A DNA stretch of 8,616 bases from an uncultured Clostridia bacterium. Its GTDB lineage: Bacteria > Bacillota > Clostridia > Christensenellales > Borkfalkiaceae. Below, piece by piece: positions 1 through 5,729 of this stretch. Where the stretch lies: the NCBI GenBank assembly GCA_937912025.1, contig CALDOZ010000025.1, positions 1-8,616 of the forward strand, given 5' to 3'. A program made the position numbers and the translations under genes. The notes below the pieces were generated by a model. It ran no database searches, was not told the DNA's origin, and saw only the letters and a list, made by a program, of their open reading frames with translations. Each line of letters starts with the position of its first letter. Within the stretch, counting starts at the first letter, position 1.

Positions 1-57
1 GCGATGGGAGATGTACTTTGCGTACACGAGCAAGCCAAAACGCAATAATTAAGCGTA
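1..57. repeat. Possible left-edge fragment of an interspersed repeat
   Basis: This short stretch downstream of the second TSUP gene contains no gene I recognise. It is clearly richer in GC (about half in the first 45 bases) than the AT-rich genes around it. It begins with GCG, the same triplet that ends the window. If the window end is joined to the window start, an uninterrupted reading frame runs from 8502 through the junction to a stop at 78-80. That fits two parts of one repeated element at which an assembly could have broken. It is inference only; no second full copy is visible here. Confidence 0.2.
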
Positions 58-71
58 TAACGCCGTTTGTA

Positions 72-434
72 TCACTTTAAAAAGAATTGAACGCCAGCAA
101 GTATTATTAAAAACCCTCCGAATATTCTTTTTAAAAGTTCACCTTCTATAACGCTTGCAAGTAGGCTTGCGCCAACGGCAACTAAAACGGCGGGGATAAT
201 TATCCATAATAAATCTTTATACTTTACAAGTTTATTTTTTATGTGAAAAATTAAAACAACGATAGCCATAGGTATAAAACTTATTAAGTTAACCGTTTGA
301 GCATCGTGTTGCGCAATTGATAAAAACACTATAAGAATTGGTATTAAAACAGTCCCTCCGCCCATACCCATTCCGCCGGGGATACCGCCTAAAAATCCTG
401 CTATAGCGTAATAAATTAAGTTAACGTCTATCAT
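72..434 (-). CDS. Half-length TSUP (TauE/SafE family) membrane transporter subunit, second gene of pair
   Basis: A 120-residue, highly hydrophobic protein with about four predicted membrane segments. Near the N-terminus (residues 13-28) it has the Gly-rich signature of TSUP permeases, GFLGGIPGGMGMGGG, followed by a hydrophobic strand. Full TSUP proteins (TauE/SafE, Pfam PF01925) have about 250 residues and two homologous halves; this is one half. Family members export or import sulfite, sulfoacetate and other organosulfur or carboxylate anions, but the substrate cannot be read from the sequence. The ATG at 432-434 is preceded by AAAGGTG about five bases upstream, and that site overlaps the stop codon of the upstream gene (444-815). 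The two genes are separated by nine bases, so they are probably co-translated and form a heterodimer. Family call is secure; substrate unknown. Confidence 0.85.
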   Translation of the reverse strand: MIDVNLIYYAIAGFLGGIPGGMGMGGGTVLIPILIVFLSIAQHDAQTVNLISFIPMAIVVLIFHIKNKLVKYKDLLWIIIPAVLVAVGASLLASVIEGELLKRIFGGFLIILAGVQFFLK

Positions 435-443
435 AATACACCT

Positions 444-815
444 TTAAAAAAACAAAAGTTTAACGCCGGCAACTAGCATTAGCACGGCAAAAATTTTAGT
501 AATTACCGAGTTTGAAAACTTTTTAAGTAATACCGCGCCTAGTATTCCGCCCGCTATTACACCAACACCTACGGCGATAGTGAGTTTTAGTTTGAAGTAG
601 CCTTTTATAACGTAAATTATAGCGCTTATTATTGATACTGGAAGTATTACAGCAATAGCGGTAGCGTGCGCCTTTTTAGGTTCGTAACCGCAAAGCATAG
701 TAAGTACGGGTACAGTTATCATTCCGCCACCACCACCAAAAAGCCCGTTACACAGTCCCGTTAGCGCTCCTGCTAAGACTAAAAAGAATTTTTCTTTTAC
801 ATTTTTTTTATTCAT
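444..815 (-). CDS. Half-length TSUP (TauE/SafE family) membrane transporter subunit, first gene of pair
   Basis: A 123-residue membrane protein with the TSUP N-terminal half signature: GALTGLCNGLFGGGGG at about residues 16-31, then MITVPVL and a Lys-His-Ala-Thr-Ala segment (PKKAHATA, 46-53), which is typical of the family. Roughly four hydrophobic segments are visible (10-30, 52-70, 78-98, 104-123). It is the first gene of the minus-strand pair and lies nine bases before its partner at 72-434; together they equal one full-length permease. The start is the ATG at 813-815. No convincing Shine-Dalgarno lies upstream of it, unlike most genes here, so initiation may be weak, or coupled through the leader. 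A candidate promoter lies at 874-901. Substrate (sulfite-like or other small anion) is not determinable. Confidence 0.85.
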   Translation of the reverse strand: MNKKNVKEKFFLVLAGALTGLCNGLFGGGGGMITVPVLTMLCGYEPKKAHATAIAVILPVSIISAIIYVIKGYFKLKLTIAVGVGVIAGGILGAVLLKKFSNSVITKIFAVLMLVAGVKLLFF

Positions 816-873
816 AGAATAAGTGTTTGCAATTTAATTTTTATAATACAGTTTACAAAAAAATATTTGACGG

Positions 874-901
874 TATATAAAATTTAACGTAAAAGTTACA
901 A
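874..901 (-). promoter_or_regulatory. Candidate sigma-A promoter for the TSUP pair
   Basis: Read on the minus strand, TTGTAA (901-896) is separated by 16 bases from TATATA (879-874). Transcription would start near 867, giving a leader of about 50 bases before the ATG at 815. The region is AT-rich, so chance matches are likely; support is the spacing and position only. Confidence 0.4.
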
Positions 902-919
902 CTTTTTAGTGTTAAACAA

Positions 920-952
920 AAAAATGGGTAAAAACGTAGTGAAAAATGGGTA
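920..952. repeat. Pair of 11-bp direct repeats spaced 22 bp, possible regulator site
   Basis: The 11-mer AAAAATGGGTA occurs at 920-930 and again at 942-952, so the starts are exactly 22 bp (about two helical turns) apart. The pair sits between the minus-strand TSUP promoter and the plus-strand lipoprotein promoter. A DNA-binding dimer could contact both copies on one face of the helix. This is inference from geometry; no regulator gene is present in the window. Confidence 0.3.
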
Positions 953-980
953 TAAAAAAATAAAAATTTACTCATTATTA

Positions 981-1009
981 TTGCAATTTAGTTTGAAATA
1001 GTATATACT
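981..1009 (+). promoter_or_regulatory. Promoter of the large lipoprotein gene
   Basis: TTGCAA (981-986), 17 bases, then TATACT (1004-1009). The predicted start is near 1016, giving an untranslated leader of about 80 bases. The -10 box lies within a perfect 14-bp palindrome, ATAGTATATACTAT (998-1011), which could be an operator, so the promoter may be repressible. Confidence 0.6.
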
Positions 1010-1029
1010 ATAAAAGTATTAGATTATCA

Positions 1030-1081
1030 ACGCGTGCGTACGCGTATACGCTTTTTGCGTTTTAATAAGTACGCTTTGCGT
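1030..1081 (+). promoter_or_regulatory. Hairpin-rich GC-dense leader of the large lipoprotein mRNA
   Basis: Within an otherwise AT-rich leader, ACGC and GCGT cores recur. Visible elements are ACGCGT at 1030-1035 and 1040-1045, the palindrome GCGTACGC (1036-1043), the palindrome GCGTATACGC (1042-1051), and two small hairpins: ACGC-TTTTT-GCGT (1048-1060) and ACGC-TTT-GCGT (1071-1081). Several of these are mutually exclusive, so the RNA could switch between folds just upstream of the ribosome binding site at 1086-1092. Alternatively it is a degenerate repeat remnant. Function unknown. Confidence 0.35.
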
Positions 1082-1096
1082 TATTATAGGTGGCTT

Positions 1097-4000
1097 ATGA
1101 CGACAACTAACAAATTTAAAAAATATCTTATCGCTTTATTATCGTTAATGCTTGCGTTTATGCTTGCATTCGTTTGCGCGTGCGACAATACCGAAACGGA
1201 CGATTCTGGCGACAATTCGGGCGACGATACTGAAACTGAAGAAACTGTTACCGACTATCAAAAAATAGCAAACGGCGACTTTGAGTTTTATACTGACGAA
1301 AATACGTCTTACCCTTACCTTTCATCTATTAGATGGACAAGAAGTAACGATAAAAGCATTTCAAGCGCAACTACTTCTTCATTCTCTTCAGGTGTTATAG
1401 ACACGAGTGACGATGCCTACACAAATCTTGGCGCAAATTCTAAACCAGGTCAAGAAGGTAGCAAAATAAATCCACGCACTCCTGAATATTTTGGTCTTGT
1501 AAATAACGAATACGATAAAGAAGACGAAGATAAACGCGTTAACCCTAACGTTAAGGGAAGCAAAATTCTTATGATTAACAATAAGGTTACTGCTATTCCT
1601 GGTCAAGGCACGGCGCAAAAATTTAGTTCGGCTTCAACAATCGCCGTACTTCAAAACACCTACACAAGACTTTCAGTTTGGGTTAACACTTACGAAATTA
1701 ACACTATCGTTCCTGAAAAGAAAGGTAAAGTTGGCGCGTATATTTCACTCACCAACAAAGTAGGTTCTACTGAGTACGAAAATATTTTAGTTGATAATAT
1801 CGACACTAAGGGCGAGTGGGCTGAATTCGTTGTTTTTGTTGAAGGCTCTCAAATCAATACCGTTAACTTAACTTTAACGCTTGGTCTTGGTAGAGGTTCA
1901 AAATCTAATACGGACGGTTACGTTGAAGGTTTTGCTTACTTTGATAACGTTAGCGTAAAAAGTTATACTAAAGCGGAATACCAAGAATTAGCAGAATTAG
2001 CAGTTACTGCTGACAAAACTATTTCTATTACTGACGACACTCAAAAATCCGAGTTTAAAACTGACCTTGCCGGCGTTACTTACGAAAAAAACGCAAGCGC
2101 TCGCTTTACTAAGTATACTTTACTTTTAACTTACCCTATCGCCGAACTTGCTGAAAGTAATCAAGTAGCAGTTACAAACGGAACTGCAACATTTAACACT
2201 ACCGTTGCTAAACCTGGACATGATTTCGCTACTGGAAATACGTTTGTTCAAGACAAATATAACACTATTAAAGATAATGCTCCTAACGGCGTAAAAGAAG
2301 CCCTTACGGAAGATAAAGACATTACTAAATTCGGCGATACAAATCCATACGTTGCATACGTTAATTTTGAAAACCCATCTTCAGCAACTTATGATACTGA
2401 CAGCATTCAACTTGACGCTGGTAAATACAAAATCGTAACCTTCTACGCTAAATCTAAAATTACTAACACTTCTTCTTACGTTGCGAAAGTTAACCTTAAA
2501 GAAGTTGGTAAAGACGCGGTAAGTTTATTTAGCGACGTTACCACTACTAAGGAAGAAGGCGATTACGGTTACTGGACTAAATACACCGTAGCAGTTTACA
2601 ATCCAACCGATACGGCTACCGAGTTTACAATCAATATGACTTTCGGTATGGTTAAAGGCGAATATACGGATAAACCGTCTTGGGACCTTCCTAAAGGCTA
2701 CGCGATACTTGCTGATATTAAACAAGTTGAAGTTAACGAAGATATTTATAATAACCTTCTTACAAGTTCTTACGTTGTAAAACAAACAGTTCACGGCGAC
2801 TATCTTAACTTTGACGATAGCGAAGAAGACGAAACGTCTTACGACCAATACAGCATTGTAACAGACGTTACTCAACAAACTGAAATTGCATTTAAGCCAA
2901 CAAGTAATATTACTAACTTCACTTTTAAAGGTGATAGAAATAAAACCACTGCTGGTATAGTTAATAGTAAATACAATAACGGCGACGGTACTTACGGCGA
3001 AAACAACGTTGAAATTGCTAACCTTGACACACTTAACGAACTTAAACTTTTAAGAAACGATAATTTAACTTACAACGACCACGCTCAAGCAATAGTTTTA
3101 TACAATAAAGAAGAAACTACGTCTTCAATCCAAACTCCTAAGGCTACGCTTAACGCTAACTCTTATTCGGTAATAATAGTTAAACTTCGTGTAACTGGTA
3201 ACGCTACTGCTAACGTTTACTTATCAGGAATGGATTATAACGAAAGCAAAGGATACTACGAACTTATTTCAGTTAAAGGCGATGAAGACGGTGACCAAGC
3301 AACTTTATCTGCTACCGTAAACAAAGATTCTCATAAATACGACGTATGGACGGAAGTTTGCTTCTACGTTGCAACTGGTAACAAAGCAATTGATTACCGC
3401 GTTGAAATTTGGAATGGTGGACGCGACAGTGCTAGCGCTGGAACAGTATTTATTGATAACGTTTACATTTCTGAATCTTCTAAAACAAGTTTTGATGCTG
3501 ACAAGGCTCAATTTAAAGCAAATTACGCTGCCGAAGGAAGCGAATACATCTTCACTTCATTCAACTACACAAGAACTGCAACCGTTCTTTATACAGACGA
3601 AGATGGTAACGACGCTACTAAAGAGCGTACGTTCGAGCCTAGCGAAGTATATTCAGGCAACTCTCTTGTAAAATTCGTATCGTACGAAGCAATTGACGCA
3701 GACGCTGAAATTGACGAAAGAACTCCTGAAGAAGACTCTTCAACTGAAGAAGACGTTACCACAGAAGAAACTGACCCATACAAAGCGTCACTTTCTCAAA
3801 GTTTACCACTCTTAATAATTTCAGGTATTATTGCAGGCGTATTAATAATTGCAATTGTAGTTGTTATTGTTAGAACTAAAGTTAAAAAGAAAGTTAAAGC
3901 AACTGAAAAACGTAAAACGTATTACGATAGAAACAGTAGAGATAATACACTTGCTAAAATAAATGAAAAGAAAGCAAAAATTAATCTTGAAAAAGACGAT

Positions 4001-4228
4001 AACCCTACTGAATACGACTACGAAGAATCGGCTAAAATAGGCGACGATGATGATACAACTGACGATACAACCGATGATACGACAATAGACGATACTACTA
4101 CTGACGATACAACGGTAGAAGACGTTATTATCATTGACGACGAAACAGTTACCGACGGTACAACTACTACTGACGATACAACAAGTGATACCACTACTGA
4201 CACAACTACCGACGATACTAACGCCTAA
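1097..4228 (+). CDS. Large surface lipoprotein with three beta-sandwich-like modules, C-terminal membrane helix and Asp/Thr repeat tail; function unknown
   Basis: A 1043-residue protein. I start it at ATG 1097 because AGGTGG lies five bases upstream and the N-terminus is then a lipoprotein signal peptide: Lys residues at 6-9, a hydrophobic core 10-26, and a VCA-Cys lipobox with lipidated Cys29. The frame is open upstream to a GTG at 1034, but that gives an Arg-rich extension ahead of the signal. After an acidic Asp/Thr/Glu linker (30-50) come three modules. Each has a Trp-centred strand (GEWAEFVVFVEGS around W241, GYWTKYTVAVYNP around W493, DVWTEVCFYVATG around W751) and, 36-47 residues later, a closing Asp strand (AYFDNV at 280, AILADI at 536, TVFIDNV at 783). 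This layout resembles carbohydrate-binding, galactose-binding-like jelly rolls; ligand unknown. A membrane helix (903-925) is followed by RTKVKKKVK, placing the 118-residue tail inside the cell. The tail (983-1043) is Asp/Thr repeat. No catalytic motif and no LPXTG are seen. It has its own promoter and terminator. Confidence 0.85.
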   Translation: MTTTNKFKKYLIALLSLMLAFMLAFVCACDNTETDDSGDNSGDDTETEETVTDYQKIANGDFEFYTDENTSYPYLSSIRWTRSNDKSISSATTSSFSSGVIDTSDDAYTNLGANSKPGQEGSKINPRTPEYFGLVNNEYDKEDEDKRVNPNVKGSKILMINNKVTAIPGQGTAQKFSSASTIAVLQNTYTRLSVWVNTYEINTIVPEKKGKVGAYISLTNKVGSTEYENILVDNIDTKGEWAEFVVFVEGSQINTVNLTLTLGLGRGSKSNTDGYVEGFAYFDNVSVKSYTKAEYQELAELAVTADKTISITDDTQKSEFKTDLAGVTYEKNASARFTKYTLLLTYPIAELAESNQVAVTNGTATFNTTVAKPGHDFATGNTFVQDKYNTIKDNAPNGVKEALTEDKDITKFGDTNPYVAYVNFENPSSATYDTDSIQLDAGKYKIVTFYAKSKITNTSSYVAKVNLKEVGKDAVSLFSDVTTTKEEGDYGYWTKYTVAVYNPTDTATEFTINMTFGMVKGEYTDKPSWDLPKGYAILADIKQVEVNEDIYNNLLTSSYVVKQTVHGDYLNFDDSEEDETSYDQYSIVTDVTQQTEIAFKPTSNITNFTFKGDRNKTTAGIVNSKYNNGDGTYGENNVEIANLDTLNELKLLRNDNLTYNDHAQAIVLYNKEETTSSIQTPKATLNANSYSVIIVKLRVTGNATANVYLSGMDYNESKGYYELISVKGDEDGDQATLSATVNKDSHKYDVWTEVCFYVATGNKAIDYRVEIWNGGRDSASAGTVFIDNVYISESSKTSFDADKAQFKANYAAEGSEYIFTSFNYTRTATVLYTDEDGNDATKERTFEPSEVYSGNSLVKFVSYEAIDADAEIDERTPEEDSSTEEDVTTEETDPYKASLSQSLPLLIISGIIAGVLIIAIVVVIVRTKVKKKVKATEKRKTYYDRNSRDNTLAKINEKKAKINLEKDDNPTEYDYEESAKIGDDDDTTDDTTDDTTIDDTTTDDTTVEDVIIIDDETVTDGTTTTDDTTSDTTTDTTTDDTNA
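4042..4225 (+). repeat. Degenerate tandem repeat encoding Asp-Asp-Thr-Thr units
   Basis: The 3' end of the lipoprotein gene is built from variants of a 12-base unit, GAY GAT ACN ACN, giving DDTT, DDTTIDDTTTDDTT and later TTDDTTSDTTTDTTTDDT. The array is interrupted once by a hydrophobic segment, EDVIIIDDE, at about 4117-4146. Synonymous codon variation shows the array is not freshly expanded, but such repeats can change length by slippage. The encoded tail is very acidic and is predicted to be cytoplasmic. Confidence 0.7.
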
Positions 4229-4240
4229 AACTTAAAAACT

Positions 4241-4288
4241 TACCCCCTACTCTTTACCTTTTAGTAAAGTTAGGGGGTATAATTTTTT
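4241..4288 (+). terminator. Intrinsic terminator of the large lipoprotein gene
   Basis: TACCCCCTA (4241-4249) pairs with TAGGGGGTA (4271-4279). The stem extends inward through CTTTAC and GTAAAG, with an unpaired base or two, around a short loop, and TTTTTT follows at 4283-4288. It begins 12 bases after the stop codon and is among the strongest terminators in the window. Confidence 0.9.
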
Positions 4289-4290
4289 AT

Positions 4291-4332
4291 AAGAAAATGG
4301 AGTTGCAAAATTTAGCAACTCCATTATTTTTT
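4291..4332. terminator. Bidirectional terminator between the convergent lipoprotein and metK genes
   Basis: A perfect 11-bp inverted repeat (AATGGAGTTGC at 4296-4306 and its complement at 4315-4325) closes an 8-base loop. The plus strand continues into TTTTTT at 4327-4332, and the minus strand into TTTTCTTAT. It lies 65 bases beyond the metK stop codon and is the only strong hairpin there, so it probably ends metK transcription and backs up the terminator at 4241-4288. Confidence 0.8.
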
Positions 4333-4389
4333 ATATAAGATTATTTATTTAAATATTTTAGTATCGTATTATAACCCATATCTAATATT

Positions 4390-5556
4390 TTAGATAAAAC
4401 CAAAGCGGTCGTCTACTCTATCGAGTTGTTCCCAAGGAAATTCAGGTCTACCAAAGTGACCGTAAGCAGCGGTATTGCGATAAATAGGACGGCGAAGTTT
4501 TAACGTTTCTATAATTGCGTAAGGGCGTAAATCAAATTCTTTTGTAACGATATCAGCAATTTCACCGTCACTAAGAACGCCAGTACCGTCAGTATTGATA
4601 AATACTGAAAGTGGTTTTGCAACGCCAATAGCGTAAGAAAGTTCAAGAGTACACTCTTTTGCTAAGCCTGCAGCAACTATATTTTTACAAATATATCTTG
4701 CCATATACGCAGCGCTTCTATCAACTTTAGTTGGGTCTTTACCAGAGAACGCTCCGCCACCGTGAGGACAACTACCGCCGTAAGTATCAACGATAATTTT
4801 TCTTCCCGTCAAACCACTATCGCCGTGAGGACCACCAATTTCAAAACGTCCCGTTGGGTTGATGTAGTATTTAGTATTTTCGTCTAAAAGTTCGCTAGGT
4901 AAAACGGCTTCAATAACTACTTTTTTAATATCTTCACGCAATTTTTCAGTAGTAACGTTTTCAGAATGTTGAGTAGAAATAACTACCGCATCAATTCTCT
5001 TTACCTTTTTACCGTCATATTCAACAGTAACTTGGCTTTTACCGTCTGGGCGAAGATAGTCTAATATGCCTTGTTTTCTAACTTCAGAAAGTCTTCTAGT
5101 GAGTTTGTGAGCAAGAGTTATAGCAATAGGCATATACTCTTCAGTTTCGTCACACGCGTAACCAAACATCATACCTTGGTCGCCTGCGCCGATAACGTCG
5201 GCTTTATCGCCACCAGCGCGGTGTTCAACCGAACTGTTTACGCCCATAGCGATATCAGGACTTTGCTCTCTAATACTTGTAATAACACCGCAAGTTTCAG
5301 CATCAAAACCAAACTTAGCGCGAGTATAACCAATTTCTTTAACCGTTTGCCTTGCAATTGACGCTATATCAACGTAGCAAGAAGTTGTAATTTCACCCAT
5401 AACGAGTATAAGACCAGTACAGCAAGAACATTCGCATGCAACTCTCGCTTCAGGGTCTTTAGCCAAAATGGCGTCTAAAACAGCGTCTGAAATTTGGTCG
5501 CAAACTTTATCAGGATGACCTTCGGTAACACTTTCGCTTGTAAAAAATTTATTCAT
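4390..5556 (-). CDS. metK: S-adenosylmethionine synthetase (methionine adenosyltransferase)
   Basis: MetK (EC 2.5.1.6) makes SAM from methionine and ATP, releasing phosphate and diphosphate; it is a cytosolic homotetramer. At 388 residues it has the usual family length. Signature motifs are GHPDK (13-17), the ATP-binding GAGDQG (123-128), GDSGLTGRK (245-253), GGGAFSGKD (266-274) followed by PTKVDRSAAY, and the family C-terminus with YGHFGR and FPWE (365-375). The ATG at 5554-5556 has GAGGTG five bases upstream. One local oddity is a Cys-rich stretch, CECSCC (41-46), where many homologues have ACETxVxTG; this does not touch the main catalytic motifs. The gene is transcribed alone, divergently from a radical SAM gene, from a promoter whose -35 box overlaps that gene's. 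It supplies the cofactor for three other proteins encoded in the window. Identification is secure. Confidence 0.98.
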   Translation of the reverse strand: MNKFFTSESVTEGHPDKVCDQISDAVLDAILAKDPEARVACECSCCTGLILVMGEITTSCYVDIASIARQTVKEIGYTRAKFGFDAETCGVITSIREQSPDIAMGVNSSVEHRAGGDKADVIGAGDQGMMFGYACDETEEYMPIAITLAHKLTRRLSEVRKQGILDYLRPDGKSQVTVEYDGKKVKRIDAVVISTQHSENVTTEKLREDIKKVVIEAVLPSELLDENTKYYINPTGRFEIGGPHGDSGLTGRKIIVDTYGGSCPHGGGAFSGKDPTKVDRSAAYMARYICKNIVAAGLAKECTLELSYAIGVAKPLSVFINTDGTGVLSDGEIADIVTKEFDLRPYAIIETLKLRRPIYRNTAAYGHFGRPEFPWEQLDRVDDRFGFI

Positions 5557-5644
5557 AACAACACCTCGTAATTTTCTTGTGTATTGTGGTCTTTACACTT
5601 TAATAGTAAAAGTTTTAGTTATAACCTTATTAAACAAAACTTAT
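5557..5644 (-). promoter_or_regulatory. metK mRNA leader (about 88 bases) with weak structure, no recognised SAM riboswitch
   Basis: From the predicted start near 5644, the leader holds an A/T-only 7-bp stem (AAGTTTT with AAAACTT, plus-strand 5610-5616 and 5636-5642). Closer to the gene, a 7-bp pairing is possible between ACAATAC (plus-strand 5581-5587) and GTGTTGT (5558-5564), with one G-U pair; this would cover part of the ribosome binding site. It is too short for a SAM-I (S-box) riboswitch, and I do not recognise the SAM-II or SMK pattern. Translational control is possible but unproven. Confidence 0.3.
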
Positions 5645-5650
5645 AGAAAT

Positions 5651-5679
5651 AGTATAAAGCCTTTTTAAACGTTTGTCAA
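5651..5679 (-). promoter_or_regulatory. metK promoter
   Basis: On the minus strand a consensus TTGACA (5679-5674) is followed after 17 bases by TATACT (5656-5651). This is a near-ideal sigma-A promoter, consistent with strong housekeeping expression. Its -35 box overlaps the -35 box of the divergent promoter at 5673-5701 by five bases. Confidence 0.8.
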
Positions 5680-5701
5680 ATAACTTTTCAAGTGTTACAA
5701 T
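5673..5701 (+). promoter_or_regulatory. Promoter of the PflX-like radical SAM gene
   Basis: TTGTCA (5673-5678), 17 bases, then TACAAT (5696-5701). The predicted start is near 5708, 22 bases ahead of the ATG at 5730. This also argues against translation beginning at the in-frame TTG at 5673, since that triplet is part of the -35 box and would not be transcribed. Confidence 0.75.
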
Positions 5702-5729
5702 AAAATACGGAAAAAGTAAGGAGTTAATT

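Noticed and set aside
1034..1096. GTG at 1034 as the start of the large lipoprotein (21 extra residues, Arg-rich)
   Set aside because: No ribosome binding site, falls inside the hairpin-rich leader, and would bury the lipoprotein signal peptide; ATG 1097 has AGGTGG at correct spacing.
1388..4203. Several minus-strand and alternate-frame open frames inside the large lipoprotein gene (such as 2525-2878, 3369-3671, 4018-4203)
   Set aside because: They lie wholly within a strongly supported gene, lack ribosome sites, and have compositions produced by antisense reading of Asp/Thr-rich codons.
4042..4225. Tandem units resembling a repeat array such as CRISPR
   Set aside because: Units are 12 bases, in frame, protein-coding, with no spacers and no cas genes.
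3785..4228. Sortase-type cell-wall anchor at the C-terminus of the large protein
   Set aside because: There is no LPXTG-like motif before the membrane helix, and the segment after it is over 100 residues, unlike a sorting signal.
5071..5361. Plus-strand open frame inside metK
   Set aside because: Shadow of a highly conserved gene on the other strand; no motifs.
5673..5729. TTG at 5673 as the start of the radical SAM gene
   Set aside because: It is part of the -35 box and so upstream of transcription; ATG 5730 has a perfect AAGGAG site.
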